DNA of 64,000 bases from an uncultured Caulobacter sp. (GTDB taxonomy: Bacteria > Pseudomonadota > Alphaproteobacteria > Caulobacterales > Caulobacteraceae). Both the position numbers and the translations under genes were made by a program. Location of the stretch: the NCBI GenBank assembly GCA_913776195.1, contig CAJYMH010000014.1, forward strand, positions 88,535 to 152,534. Reading direction: 5' to 3'. Shown here one piece after another: positions 25,238 through 34,747 of this stretch. Every line of letters begins with the position of its first letter. Position 1 is the stretch's first letter. A model generated the notes under the pieces. The model searched no databases. It had not been told where the DNA came from and saw nothing but the letters and a program-made list of their open reading frames with translations.

Positions 25238-27787
25238 ATGCAAAGACGTCTGACGCGTGAACGCCTATCTTTGGGCGCCGCGGTGCTGGCATTGATTTGC
25301 GCCGCTCCGATCGCCGCAACAGCTCAAGCCACATTTCAGTTCAACCTGCCGGCCCAGCCACTGGCCGACTCCTTGCGCGCCGTTGGCAGCCGCACCGGCG
25401 CCAACGTCGCCTTCGATCCTGCGGCCCTCCAAGGAAGGCGCGCCGAGGCGCTCAACGGAGCCTATTCGACCCAAGCGGCGCTACAAAAGCTGGTAGCCGG
25501 CGCCGGTCTAAATGTTCGGCCCACTATCGGCGGCTCATTCATTGTGGAGCCGGCCCGCCCCCAGCCCGCAGCGGAGACCATCGTCTCCGCAAATGATGAG
25601 GTCCTCTCCGAAATCGTCGTCACCGGCACTTTCCTGCGCGGCGGGACGCCGGCGTCGGCGGTGGTGTCGATCAGCCGCGCCGACATCGACGCCTCCGGCG
25701 TCGACTCCGCCGGTGCTTTGATACGCCTATTGCCGCAGGCCTTCGGCGGCGGCCATCAGTCGACCGTCGTGGGCGCTGGGGGACAGGCGCAATTGAACAA
25801 TCACGCCTTCGCCGACTCGCCAAATCTGCGGGGTCTGGGGTCGGACGCCACGCTGTCCTTGGTGAACGGTCAGCGTCTATCGCCGACGGCCACAGGGCAC
25901 GCCGCGGATGTGAGCATCATTCCTTTGGCGTTAGTGGAGCGCGTAGAGGTGCTGACCGACGGCGCCTCTGCGCTGTATGGCTCCGACGCCGTCGGCGGGG
26001 TGGTGAACTTCGTGCTCAGGCGCCGGTTCTCCGGGAACCGGACGTCGGCGGAGCTGTCGACCCCGACCCGTTCGGGCGGCGCAGATACCTACCGGTTCAG
26101 CCACCTTTCCGGCAGCCAGTGGTCAAGCGGCGGAGCGATGATCGGTGCTGAGTACCTCCACCGCGATCCGCTGCTCTCACAAGATCGAAGGTTCTCAGCG
26201 TCGGCGCCCGATCCCACAGACCTTGCTCCTGACTACACTCAGCGGCTCCTGTTCGCGCGCGCAGAACAGGAGGTGGGTGGCCAGCTCACCTTCGACGCCA
26301 CCGCGCTTTTCAGCGAAAAGGACGTGGTGAGGCGCTCAACGGGAACGTCTTCGACCACCACCACTCGCGTAGACGTCCAGCAGCCCAATGTACTTCTTGG
26401 CGCCGAAGCGCGCCTTCCGGCGGACTGGCGCTTGAAGCTTGGCGCCACTTGGGGGCGGGACCGCACGGAGTCCATCTCCACAGTGGCGACGAATACGCTC
26501 TTGAGCGCCTCACACGTGCGCTACGAGCGCTATGGCGCCGAGGCGGTCGTCGACGGCGATCTGCTGGCCATGTGGGGCGGCCCTCTCAAGGCCGCCCTAG
26601 GGGCTGGTTGGCGGCGCGAAACGCTCGACATGAGGACCGCAACATCGGCGGCGGTCACCACCCAGGCCGGCGAACGCGACGTGGTCCATGCGTTCGTTCA
26701 AGCTGACGCGCCCTTAGTGGGCTCGCGAAACCGGCGCCCGGGTATCCACAGCCTCGTCCTCACCGGCTCCTTGCGTTACGAAGACACATCCGAGGTTGGT
26801 GGCGAGCTTGTGCCGCGTGTCGGCGCGATCTATCGGATCGTCCCAGAGCTTGGCCTACGAGCGACCTGGGGCAAATCGTTCAAGTCTCCGGCGCTTGTCC
26901 AGCAGTCTGCTTCCGCTCAAGCTTTCGTCACGGACGTCGTCGATCCGCAGGCCGGCGGGCGAGCCGTGCCGGTCCTCTTTCGCACCTTGGGCGCTGGCGG
27001 CGGGCTTGAACCTGAGACCTCCGATGCGTTGTCGGTTGGCCTCGACTGGTCGCCGAGCCGATGGCCGGGCCTGAAGTTCGGTTTGAACTACTTCGACATC
27101 GACTATCGCGGTCGCATCACACAGCCTGTTGTGCCGATCACCGCAGCGCTGTCGAACCCAGCTTACGCCACCGTCGTGACGCGGGCTCCCTCTGCGGAGC
27201 TCCAGCGCCGGGTGATCGCCGCCGCCGATCAGTTCCAGAATTTTTCAGCCCAACCCTACGATCCGTCCCGCGTGGCCGCTTATGTCTTCAACGCCTACCA
27301 GAACATTGCGCGTCAGAAGATCAAAGGTTTGGACCTTTCGGCGCAGTACAAGAGACAGCTGGCTGGCGGAAACCTGACCTTGAACGTCGATGCGACGCGG
27401 ATGGAGACCCGTCAGCGCCTGACGCCGGGGTCTGTCGTCACCGAGCTTACCGGCGTGATCTTCAACGCCCCCAATTGGCGCGGACGCGCCGGCGCAGTGT
27501 GGACAGGCGATCGCTTCTTTGGAGCGGTTTTCGCCAACTATTCCGGCGAATTGGTTGACCCGACGCTGACCCCAAATGTCGAGGTGCGTGATCAACTCAC
27601 CTGGGATGCTCAATTGGGCGTCGGCTTGGGTGCTACGCGTCTGGCTCTCAACTTCGAGAACCTTTTGGACGCCTCGCCGCCGCCGATCACGGCGCGCGCC
27701 ACCACGCCAAACGGTCTGGGCTTTGACGCCACCAACGCTTCGCCGTCTGGACGTGTGGTGCGCCTATCCCTGACGCAGCGGTGGTGA
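25238..27787 (+). CDS. TonB-dependent receptor with STN signalling domain (module 1)
   Basis: An 849-residue transducer-type receptor. After the signal peptide (ending ATAQA) there is a secretin/TonB short N-terminal (STN) domain (about residues 30-100; FNLPAQPLADSLRAVGSRTG, YSTQAALQKLVAGAGL), then the TonB-box-like SEIVVTGTF, the plug (NLRGLGSDATLSLVNGQRLS, ASALYGSDAVGGVVNFVLRR) and a barrel ending LTQRW. It lies 95 bases after FecR and two bases before the isopeptidase gene. The STN domain and the FecI/FecR pair imply ligand-induced expression. The isopeptidase downstream suggests a lasso or other peptide ligand. Confidence 0.94.
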   Translation: MQRRLTRERLSLGAAVLALICAAPIAATAQATFQFNLPAQPLADSLRAVGSRTGANVAFDPAALQGRRAEALNGAYSTQAALQKLVAGAGLNVRPTIGGSFIVEPARPQPAAETIVSANDEVLSEIVVTGTFLRGGTPASAVVSISRADIDASGVDSAGALIRLLPQAFGGGHQSTVVGAGGQAQLNNHAFADSPNLRGLGSDATLSLVNGQRLSPTATGHAADVSIIPLALVERVEVLTDGASALYGSDAVGGVVNFVLRRRFSGNRTSAELSTPTRSGGADTYRFSHLSGSQWSSGGAMIGAEYLHRDPLLSQDRRFSASAPDPTDLAPDYTQRLLFARAEQEVGGQLTFDATALFSEKDVVRRSTGTSSTTTTRVDVQQPNVLLGAEARLPADWRLKLGATWGRDRTESISTVATNTLLSASHVRYERYGAEAVVDGDLLAMWGGPLKAALGAGWRRETLDMRTATSAAVTTQAGERDVVHAFVQADAPLVGSRNRRPGIHSLVLTGSLRYEDTSEVGGELVPRVGAIYRIVPELGLRATWGKSFKSPALVQQSASAQAFVTDVVDPQAGGRAVPVLFRTLGAGGGLEPETSDALSVGLDWSPSRWPGLKFGLNYFDIDYRGRITQPVVPITAALSNPAYATVVTRAPSAELQRRVIAAADQFQNFSAQPYDPSRVAAYVFNAYQNIARQKIKGLDLSAQYKRQLAGGNLTLNVDATRMETRQRLTPGSVVTELTGVIFNAPNWRGRAGAVWTGDRFFGAVFANYSGELVDPTLTPNVEVRDQLTWDAQLGVGLGATRLALNFENLLDASPPPITARATTPNGLGFDATNASPSGRVVRLSLTQRW

Positions 27788-27788
27788 C

Positions 27789-29828
27789 ATGAAGCTGGCT
27801 TGGGAAGCATATCCGCACAGTCGCAAGGCTTTGCTGGCGTCGATCCTCGTCGCGGCCGCTTTTCTCAATGGTATGACTGCGCTCCACGCCGCTCGTGCCG
27901 ATGAAGCAGGTGACTCCCTCCTCAGGAGGGCGATTGAAGCGCCGACCCTAAGCTCCCTCTCCGTTTCGCCGGACGGGCGTTTTGCAGCGCTAAGGCAGGA
28001 GAGGGCGCTGATCGCGCAAAATCGCGTCGAAGCCGAATGGGTGCTTTGCAAGCTGCAAAGCAAGGACTGTCGCGTGGTCTCCAAGGCGGGCGAGGTTGAG
28101 TTCAGCCTTGCGGGCGCCATGCGCGCGGAGATGGTCGTGTGGCGATCGGACTCCGGGGCATTTTTCTTTCGGCGTCGCGACGGCCAGGGACCCGCTGGGG
28201 TTTGGCGATACGATCTTGCCGAGGACCAGGCTGTGCCTTGGTTGGCGACAGCGGGTGACGTGCGTTCGATGGTGGCCATGGGCGACAAGGTACTGATCGA
28301 AGAAGGGCCAAGCCTGGACGCGATCGCCTCGGCCGATAGGGCGCTACGCGAAGACGGGGTGCGTATCCAAAGCGGCGTTACCGCGCGCGCTGACCTGATG
28401 GCTGGCGGTTTGGTGGATGGCCGCTGGCGTCCTGTTGTCCAGACTCAGTTTGGTCCGCGTGATTTTCGCTGGATCGCTCCGGGCGAAAGCCAGCAACGTT
28501 ATGCCGTGTCGCTGATCGATGGTCGCCGCAGCGCGGCAGCCTCGCCGGCTCCCGATACGGCGACGACGGCGTCGTCGAAGCTCTGGGGCGATGCAACGAT
28601 TGAAGAGGCCCCTGCCAGTGACGCCCCGTCAGAACGCCCCCGCCGGCTAGTGGTGCGCCGAGGCGATGCTTTGCTGCCATGCCTTGCTGAAGCCTGCCAA
28701 GGGGACAAGCTGGTCGTGGACGGCTGGCGGCGCGGCGCGGTCATCTTTCGCAACGTCGACGCTACGGACGCGGTCCGTCTTTATGCATGGACGCCAGGAG
28801 CCAAGCAGCCCCGCATGCTGCGCGACGCAGCCAGCCACCTCTTTAGCGGCGGACGTCTGATCGAGTCTGGCGGCTGCGCTGTAATTGACTCTGGCGTAAT
28901 TTGCTTGGCCGAAGATCCGTTGGCCTCCGCGCGGCTGGAGTTGCTCGGCGAGAGCGTCAAGCCCCAGATCCTCTATAGCCCGCCAGGGGCGGTCGATGGC
29001 GACCCGAACATTAGGGTGCGGCGCATCGTTTGGCCCTCTGTCGGCGGCAGGGCGGCGGGCGGAATCCTTCTCACCCCCGCCGACGCCAAAGGAAGGCTTC
29101 CGTTGGTGATCACGTCTTACCGTTGCCGCAACTTCATGGACGGGGCGTTTCATCGCGTCCCCGAACTTGCTGGGGCTCGCAACAAGGTTGCAGTGCTCTG
29201 CGCGGCGGCTGGGCCGGCGCCTGAGGGCGACAAACGTCCCGCCCCGGCGCACCAGGCCTTCTTGGAAGACATGAAGGCCGGCGCGGCGTACCTAGTGGCG
29301 CAGGGGGTGGCGCAGCCCGACAAGATCGCGATCTCAGGGGTGAGCTTCAGCTCAGAGTCGGTATTGATTGGTTTGACACAAGGGGGCGGTTTCGCCGCTG
29401 CTGTCGCCGGAGGGCCAACCTATCTGGATGCCCCATTCGCTCCTGGTTACGATCTTCTGGGCAATCCCTACGCGCGCTGGGCGACCGAACTACGCAACCT
29501 GCCGCCGCACGATAAGGATTTCGGGTCCTGGAAGGCGCTGGCGCCTTCCCAACATGCCGCGGCCCTGTCTGCGCCGCTTTTGATGAACGCTCCCGAAAGC
29601 GAGTTTAGGACCGCACTGGCCTTATTCTACGGGGCGACGAATGCGGGCCGGGCATTTGAGCTTTTTGCCTATCCCGACGAAGCTCATCTGTTCATCGAGC
29701 CGGCGCACAGATTCACCAGCGCGGTGCGCGCCTGGGATTGGCTGCTCTTTTGGCTTAACGGAACCGTCGACCCAAACCCCTCGAAGGCGGCGCAATACGA
29801 TCGATGGCGTGGCATGCAGGCCAGCTGA
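27789..29828 (+). CDS. S9 family hydrolase, lasso-peptide isopeptidase-like (Atxe2 type)
   Basis: A 679-residue exported protein: signal peptide about residues 1-37, beta-propeller-like middle part, and a C-terminal alpha/beta hydrolase. Features recalled from lasso-peptide isopeptidases are present: LPLVITSYRCRNFMDG before the hydrolase core, DEAHLFIEPAHR with the catalytic His (about 633), and a tail DPNPSKAAQYDRWRGM. The nucleophile elbow is G-V-S-F-S (Ser about 519), with Ser in place of the last Gly of GxSxG, and the expected catalytic acid region reads APESEF, with Glu rather than Asp. Such enzymes open the lactam ring of lasso peptides. The sigma/FecR/receptor/isopeptidase order matches lasso loci of Caulobacterales, but no lasso precursor, B or C gene is present. 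An ordinary S9 peptidase is the alternative. Confidence 0.8.
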   Translation: MKLAWEAYPHSRKALLASILVAAAFLNGMTALHAARADEAGDSLLRRAIEAPTLSSLSVSPDGRFAALRQERALIAQNRVEAEWVLCKLQSKDCRVVSKAGEVEFSLAGAMRAEMVVWRSDSGAFFFRRRDGQGPAGVWRYDLAEDQAVPWLATAGDVRSMVAMGDKVLIEEGPSLDAIASADRALREDGVRIQSGVTARADLMAGGLVDGRWRPVVQTQFGPRDFRWIAPGESQQRYAVSLIDGRRSAAASPAPDTATTASSKLWGDATIEEAPASDAPSERPRRLVVRRGDALLPCLAEACQGDKLVVDGWRRGAVIFRNVDATDAVRLYAWTPGAKQPRMLRDAASHLFSGGRLIESGGCAVIDSGVICLAEDPLASARLELLGESVKPQILYSPPGAVDGDPNIRVRRIVWPSVGGRAAGGILLTPADAKGRLPLVITSYRCRNFMDGAFHRVPELAGARNKVAVLCAAAGPAPEGDKRPAPAHQAFLEDMKAGAAYLVAQGVAQPDKIAISGVSFSSESVLIGLTQGGGFAAAVAGGPTYLDAPFAPGYDLLGNPYARWATELRNLPPHDKDFGSWKALAPSQHAAALSAPLLMNAPESEFRTALALFYGATNAGRAFELFAYPDEAHLFIEPAHRFTSAVRAWDWLLFWLNGTVDPNPSKAAQYDRWRGMQAS

Positions 29829-29996
29829 GGTCGAGCCGACCCGAAGGTGGGCCGTTAGTTTGGCCAACAACCCCACACGGGTGGGCCCATCCTTCCAATC
29901 CAATCTGACAGGAACTTGCCCACAGCTTTTTCCGAGGGCTCTGCTCAAGTTAGCGTGCGGTTTCAAGGTGAGGGGTTTTCGCGTGCGGGCGTCTAT

Positions 29997-30524
29997 ATGC
30001 GCATGACGCCCGCCGCGAAGCCGCCTGCTAACGGTCTTGACGAGGATCTCGTACGTCGCCTTCGCGCGCCCCTGACGCGGTACTTCGCAACCCGGGCTAA
30101 GCGCGGATCCGACCTTGAGGATCTCGTTCAAGAGGTATTCCTCAGATTGGCCCGGCGGGCCGATCACGAGCCTGTGGAAGCCGCCGGCGGCTACGTCTTC
30201 GCAATCGCCAACAGTGTCTTGGCCGACAGCTTTCGGCGAAACGCCCGTCAGCTGCCGTCTGCGCCAAACGACGTCGACACAAAGCTTGGCGGCGTTGAGG
30301 AGCGTTCGCCCGAGCGCTTCTTGCTTGGACGCGAAGAGCTGTCTGTCATTGAACAGGCGTTGCGAGAACTGCCCGAGCGCACACGGTTCGCCTTCGCTCT
30401 TAACCGGTTCGAGGAGCTGAGCTATCCCGAGATCGCCCGCCGCCTTGGGATTTCGGTGAGCGCGGTCGAGAAACACATGATGCGAGCCTTGGCTCACCTT
30501 GCGCGTCGTAGGAGGGACTCTTGA
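29997..30524 (+). CDS. RNA polymerase ECF sigma factor, FecI-like (module 2)
   Basis: A 175-residue ECF sigma factor with region 2 (APLTRYFATRAKRGSDLEDL, then QEVFLRLARRADHEP) and region 4 (LPERTRFAFALNRFEELSYP, LGISVSAVEKHMMRALAHL). ATG 29997 is the most likely start; ATG 30003 is equally possible and no strong ribosome site is seen. The stop overlaps the FecR start (TTGA). It is clearly different from the sigma at 23731, so the two modules probably answer to different signals. Confidence 0.9.
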   Translation: MRMTPAAKPPANGLDEDLVRRLRAPLTRYFATRAKRGSDLEDLVQEVFLRLARRADHEPVEAAGGYVFAIANSVLADSFRRNARQLPSAPNDVDTKLGGVEERSPERFLLGREELSVIEQALRELPERTRFAFALNRFEELSYPEIARRLGISVSAVEKHMMRALAHLARRRRDS

Positions 30525-31501
30525 GCATCGGCCGCCAAGTTCCCGACACCTATGACGTCGCCGCCCGCTGGTTCTTGCGCAGCCGCGGCGCAGGCTGGAG
30601 CGCCCGCGACGCGGCCGAGCTGGAGTTTTGGCTCGCCGCGGACCCGCAACATCGCGCCTGCTTTGATGACGTGGCGCAGTCCTGGCAGGCCAGCGGCGAG
30701 GCGGCGGGCACGCCCGCCGTTGCGGTGATCCGCACCCAGGCGCTTGCTGCGCGCCCGGCGCGGATCCGCCCGGCGCCCTGGACGCAGATTGCGGCTGCGG
30801 CGGCTATCGTCGTCGTCCTGGCAGGCGCGAGCCTTGGCGGCCTGAAGCTGCTGGAGCCTCAGCCCGAGGTTCAAATCTACAGAACTGGAGTGGGCGAGCG
30901 CGCCACGATCGCCTTGGCGGATGGATCGACCGCAACCCTCAACACCGCCAGCGCCTTGGCGGTGGAATACACTAAGACGCGACGCGGTCTTCGGCTCGTC
31001 AGCGGGGAGGCCTGGTTCGACGTCGCCAAGAACCCGAAGCGTCCCTTCGTCGTCGCCGCGGGCGATCATGCCGTGACGGCCACCGGCACGTCTTTCGATG
31101 TACGTCTCGACGCTGATCGCCTGCGCGTGGCGGTCACTGAAGGGCGCGTGCTGGTTGCGAGCGACGAGGATCGATCGACTTTGGCCGCCGTGTCGGCGGG
31201 CCAGCGCGCGGAGGTGCGCGGCCGTGAGGTCTTGATGGCGCAGGCCGGGCCGATCAGCGGGGACTGGCGACGCGGCCAACTGCGCTTCGACTCCGCTAGC
31301 CTCGGCGAGGCGACAATCGAGATGAACCGATACCGCAAGGTTCCGATCATCGTCGATCCAGCCGCCGCCAACCTGCGCGTCAGCGGCGTCTTCATGGCCG
31401 GGGAGAACTCCAGTTTCGCCGAGGCGCTTCCCTTGAGCCATCCGGTCCTGGTGACCAGCACGCCCGAGGCGATCCGCATCACGCGTAAGCCGGGCAAATA
31501 A
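30521..31501 (+). CDS. FecR family anti-sigma/signal-transducing protein (module 2)
   Basis: A 326-residue FecR protein: DUF4880-like N-terminus (AARWFLRSRGAGWSARDAAE, DPQHRACFDDVAQSW), a membrane helix at about residues 88-110 (IAAAAAIVVVLAGASLGGL), the FecR domain (ATIALADGSTATLNTASALA, SGEAWFDVAKNPKRPFVVAA) and a short DUF4974-like tail with LRVSGVFMAGENSSF. Start TTG 30521 behind GGAGGG, overlapping the sigma stop. Tail looks slightly shorter than in the other two FecR proteins of the window. Confidence 0.93.
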   Translation: MSIGRQVPDTYDVAARWFLRSRGAGWSARDAAELEFWLAADPQHRACFDDVAQSWQASGEAAGTPAVAVIRTQALAARPARIRPAPWTQIAAAAAIVVVLAGASLGGLKLLEPQPEVQIYRTGVGERATIALADGSTATLNTASALAVEYTKTRRGLRLVSGEAWFDVAKNPKRPFVVAAGDHAVTATGTSFDVRLDADRLRVAVTEGRVLVASDEDRSTLAAVSAGQRAEVRGREVLMAQAGPISGDWRRGQLRFDSASLGEATIEMNRYRKVPIIVDPAAANLRVSGVFMAGENSSFAEALPLSHPVLVTSTPEAIRITRKPGK

Positions 31502-31574
31502 ATCTTCATCGGCAGGTGAGGGGGCAAGACGGCCCAGCGTCCTTCACAAGATTGACATCTTTGGGGGAAGAACG

Positions 31575-34500
31575 ATGGCGATTGGTATCCGGGCCCTGGC
31601 CCTGGCGAGCACGGCGGCGATTGCGGTCTATGGGGCCCCAGCATGGGCTCAATCGAGCTTCGATATTCCGGCGCAAGGCTTGGGCGCCGCGCTCAACCAA
31701 TTCGCCGTTCAAGCGGGCCGAGAGGTCGTCTTCGATCCGGCTGTTGTCGCTGGCAAGTCGGCGCCGGCGGTGAAGGGGCAGTACGATCCTGCTGTCGCCC
31801 TTGATCAATTGCTGCGCGGTTCGGGGCTGCGGGCTCAAACCGCCGGGCGAGCCCTCGTGATCTCCGCTGCGCCCCGCCGCGTCTCCACCAATCCCGCGCT
31901 CGCAGCCGCCGCCCCGGCGGCGGTTCCTGAGCCGGAGGCCGTCGAGGCCGCGGTCGAGGAGATCGTCGTGGTCGGCAGCAAGATCGCGGGCGTCGACGTA
32001 ACCGGCTCGCTGCCCTTGTCAGTGCTCGACCAAGAGCAGTTGCAGGCGCAAGGACCCGGCAGCACAGGCGAGCTGATCGGCCGCCTTCCGCAAAGCGGCG
32101 CCCAGGCCTTCAACAGCGGGGTTCAAGGTCCCAACAACGCGCGCGGAGATGTCGCCTCGGCGAACCTGCGCGGTCTTGGCTCGGGCAACACCCTGGTTCT
32201 GCTTGACGGTCGGCGCATGGTTTTGCACCCCACTAGCCAGCAGGAGGGCGGCACCGTCCCGGTGCAGATCGTCAATCTCAACGCCATCCCATCCTCAGCG
32301 CTGCGCCGCGTCGAGGTTCTGCGGGACGGCGCCAGCGCCATCTATGGTTCGGACGCCACCGCCGGCGTGCTGAACTTCGTGGTCGACCGCACCTTCGACG
32401 GCGCCCAGGTGACCGCTCGCTATGGCGGCTCTGAAGGCACGAACCTTGAAGAGCATAACCTGTCCTTCAAGCTAGGCCGCGCCTTCAACCAGGGCCGCAC
32501 TCACGTGGCCCTCTTTGGCGAGATCGCCCACAACTCCTCCATGCCGGGCGCCGACCGCGACTACGCCGCGACCGACGACCTCAGCAGCCGAGTGGACGCT
32601 CAATACGCCGGCTTCTTCAACCGGACCCAAAGCCAGTCGCCCTGGGCCACGGCGCGGGTCGGCACGGCGATCACCGGACTTGGCGCGTCCTTCACCACCT
32701 TCTTCATCCAGCCTTGCGACTTCACCGGATCGCGCGCCCAGACCCAGACCCCCGGCGTCTGCATCAATGGCGGCTCCTCGACCCTGCCGTCGAGCCTTCG
32801 CACCGACGAAGGCCCGGTGCGCACCATGATCCCACGCACGACGCGCGGCAGCGTCATGGGCGTCTTTGAGCATGAGGTCAGCGACAAGATCACCGCCTTT
32901 GGCGATCTGCTGTACTACCAGGCTAGCGCCCATGCGAACCGCGGCGGCAGCACGCTTTTGTCCGATGCGCCGATGGTGGTCTCGCGCAACAACCCATTCA
33001 ACCCCTTCGGCGGCGGGGCAGGGCGTCTCGCCAGCTACACAGGGCCCGCTCAAGACGTCACCCTGGTGGGCTACAATGTCCTCGACGTCGGCGACCGCAA
33101 CTTCGACGTGGACAATCGCCAGTATCGCGCGGTGGCGGGTCTTCGAGGGCGCGCAGGCGACTGGCGGTGGGAGACGTCCGGTGTTTTCAGCCGCGCGCGC
33201 ACGACCGACACCGAGCATAATCGCGTCAGCAACACCGCCTTGCAGGCGGCGCTCTCCAGCTCTGACCCTGCCACGGCCTATAATCCCTTCAACGGCGGGG
33301 ACCTCGGCAGCCTTCGGTTCGGGGATGCGACCTCAAATCCGTCCAGCGTCACCGATCGGCTTCGCATCGACGTGACCCGCCGAAGCGTCACCAAGCTCGG
33401 CGTACTGAGCGCCGAAATCTCCAATCCCGCAGCCTTGACCCTGGCCGACCGGGACATCGGTCTGGCCGCGGGCCTAGAGTGGCGATACGAGAGCTATGAC
33501 GACTTTCGTGATCCGCGCGTCAACGGCACGATCAACTATGTGACGCCGACCGGAGCCAGGACCAGCGACGTCGTCGGCACTAGCCCGACCCTTGACACCC
33601 ACGGCGACCGCAATGTGCTGTCGGCCTATGCCGAGCTTCGCAGCCTCCTGGTGCGCCCTGAGGACGGCGTGCCCCTGATGCAGAGCTTTGAGGTCCAGGG
33701 GGCGGCGCGCATTGAGCGCTATTCGGACACCAAGGACGAGGTGCTGAAGCCCAAGATCGCCGCCAGTTGGGGCGTCAACGACATCGTCAAGCTGCGCGCC
33801 TCCTACTCCGAAGCTTTCCGCGCGCCGAACCTTGAGCAGATCAACGCCGCCGCCGCCGTCCGTGTGCAGCAAAACCAAACCGATCTTTATCGCTGCGCCG
33901 TCGCCCAAGGAGCGACCAGCATCGCGGCCATCAACCGCACCGCCTGCGCCACCTTCCGCAACGACGTCTCAGAAGCGCGCTCGGGCAATGACCGCCTGAA
34001 GGCCGAAGACAGCAAGACTGTCAGTGCGGGCGTCGTCCTTACGCCGCTGCCTAACCTGGTGCTGACCATGGATTGGTGGCGCATCAAACAGACGGGGTTG
34101 GTCGGCGTCCTCTCAACGCAAGATCAGATCAACCTCGATGCAGTCTCGCGCCTCAGCGGCGGCCAGGGCAATCCTCTGGTGACGCGCAATGCCGCCAACG
34201 TGGTCACCAATGTCCAGGCGATCTTCCAGAACCTCAACGCCCGGACCGTGGAGGCCACCGACTTTGGCGCCAGCTACACCATTCCGACCGAGCGCTTTGG
34301 CGATTTTCGCCTGAACGCCGATGTGTCGGTGTTCGGCAAGTTCTACCAGTCGCCTTCGCCCGAAGCGCAGGCCCTGGTGGCCGCGGGCTTGTCGACGGCC
34401 GCGGGCGGCTCGCAAGTGGGCCTCAACGGCAATCCACGCACGCGCGTTTCGGCCACGGTGATCTGGAACCAAGGACCATGGCAGGTGACCGGCAGCGGCG

Positions 34501-34745
34501 TGCGCATCGCCGGCATCTATGACACTTCGGCCCTCAACTTCCCCGTCTCTTCTTGGACCACCTTCAACAGCTCGGTCCGCTACACGGCCGAGGAGGGGGC
34601 GTTTGAGGGGGTGTCGGCGCGGCTTGGCGTCAACAACATCGCCGACAAGGATCCGCCGCTCGCCAACCAGTTGTTCGGCTTCTACACCAGCCTCTACAAC
34701 CCGCGCGGCCGCTTCTGGTATCTCGAAGTCTCCAAGTCGTTCTGA
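31575..34745 (+). CDS. TonB-dependent receptor with STN signalling domain (module 2)
   Basis: A 1056-residue transducer-type receptor. Signal peptide ending APAWAQ, STN domain (about residues 28-95; FDIPAQGLGAALNQFAVQAG, VALDQLLRGSGLRAQ), an Ala/Pro/Glu-rich linker, TonB-box-like EEIVVVGSKI, plug (NLRGLGSGNTLVLLDGRRMV, ASAIYGSDATAGVLNFVVD) and a barrel ending EVSKSF. GGGGGAAG precedes the ATG. The gamma-glutamyltransferase gene starts two bases after the stop. The ligand may be a gamma-glutamyl compound, inferred from that neighbour. Confidence 0.94.
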   Translation: MAIGIRALALASTAAIAVYGAPAWAQSSFDIPAQGLGAALNQFAVQAGREVVFDPAVVAGKSAPAVKGQYDPAVALDQLLRGSGLRAQTAGRALVISAAPRRVSTNPALAAAAPAAVPEPEAVEAAVEEIVVVGSKIAGVDVTGSLPLSVLDQEQLQAQGPGSTGELIGRLPQSGAQAFNSGVQGPNNARGDVASANLRGLGSGNTLVLLDGRRMVLHPTSQQEGGTVPVQIVNLNAIPSSALRRVEVLRDGASAIYGSDATAGVLNFVVDRTFDGAQVTARYGGSEGTNLEEHNLSFKLGRAFNQGRTHVALFGEIAHNSSMPGADRDYAATDDLSSRVDAQYAGFFNRTQSQSPWATARVGTAITGLGASFTTFFIQPCDFTGSRAQTQTPGVCINGGSSTLPSSLRTDEGPVRTMIPRTTRGSVMGVFEHEVSDKITAFGDLLYYQASAHANRGGSTLLSDAPMVVSRNNPFNPFGGGAGRLASYTGPAQDVTLVGYNVLDVGDRNFDVDNRQYRAVAGLRGRAGDWRWETSGVFSRARTTDTEHNRVSNTALQAALSSSDPATAYNPFNGGDLGSLRFGDATSNPSSVTDRLRIDVTRRSVTKLGVLSAEISNPAALTLADRDIGLAAGLEWRYESYDDFRDPRVNGTINYVTPTGARTSDVVGTSPTLDTHGDRNVLSAYAELRSLLVRPEDGVPLMQSFEVQGAARIERYSDTKDEVLKPKIAASWGVNDIVKLRASYSEAFRAPNLEQINAAAAVRVQQNQTDLYRCAVAQGATSIAAINRTACATFRNDVSEARSGNDRLKAEDSKTVSAGVVLTPLPNLVLTMDWWRIKQTGLVGVLSTQDQINLDAVSRLSGGQGNPLVTRNAANVVTNVQAIFQNLNARTVEATDFGASYTIPTERFGDFRLNADVSVFGKFYQSPSPEAQALVAAGLSTAAGGSQVGLNGNPRTRVSATVIWNQGPWQVTGSGVRIAGIYDTSALNFPVSSWTTFNSSVRYTAEEGAFEGVSARLGVNNIADKDPPLANQLFGFYTSLYNPRGRFWYLEVSKSF

Positions 34746-34747
34746 TC

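Noticed and set aside
23239..30000. Lasso peptide precursor or B/C biosynthesis genes near the isopeptidase-like gene
   Set aside because: No short ORF with a leader ending in Thr-x before a Gly/Ala-Asp/Glu ring pattern, no PqqD-like, transglutaminase-like or asparagine-synthetase-like gene was found on either strand.
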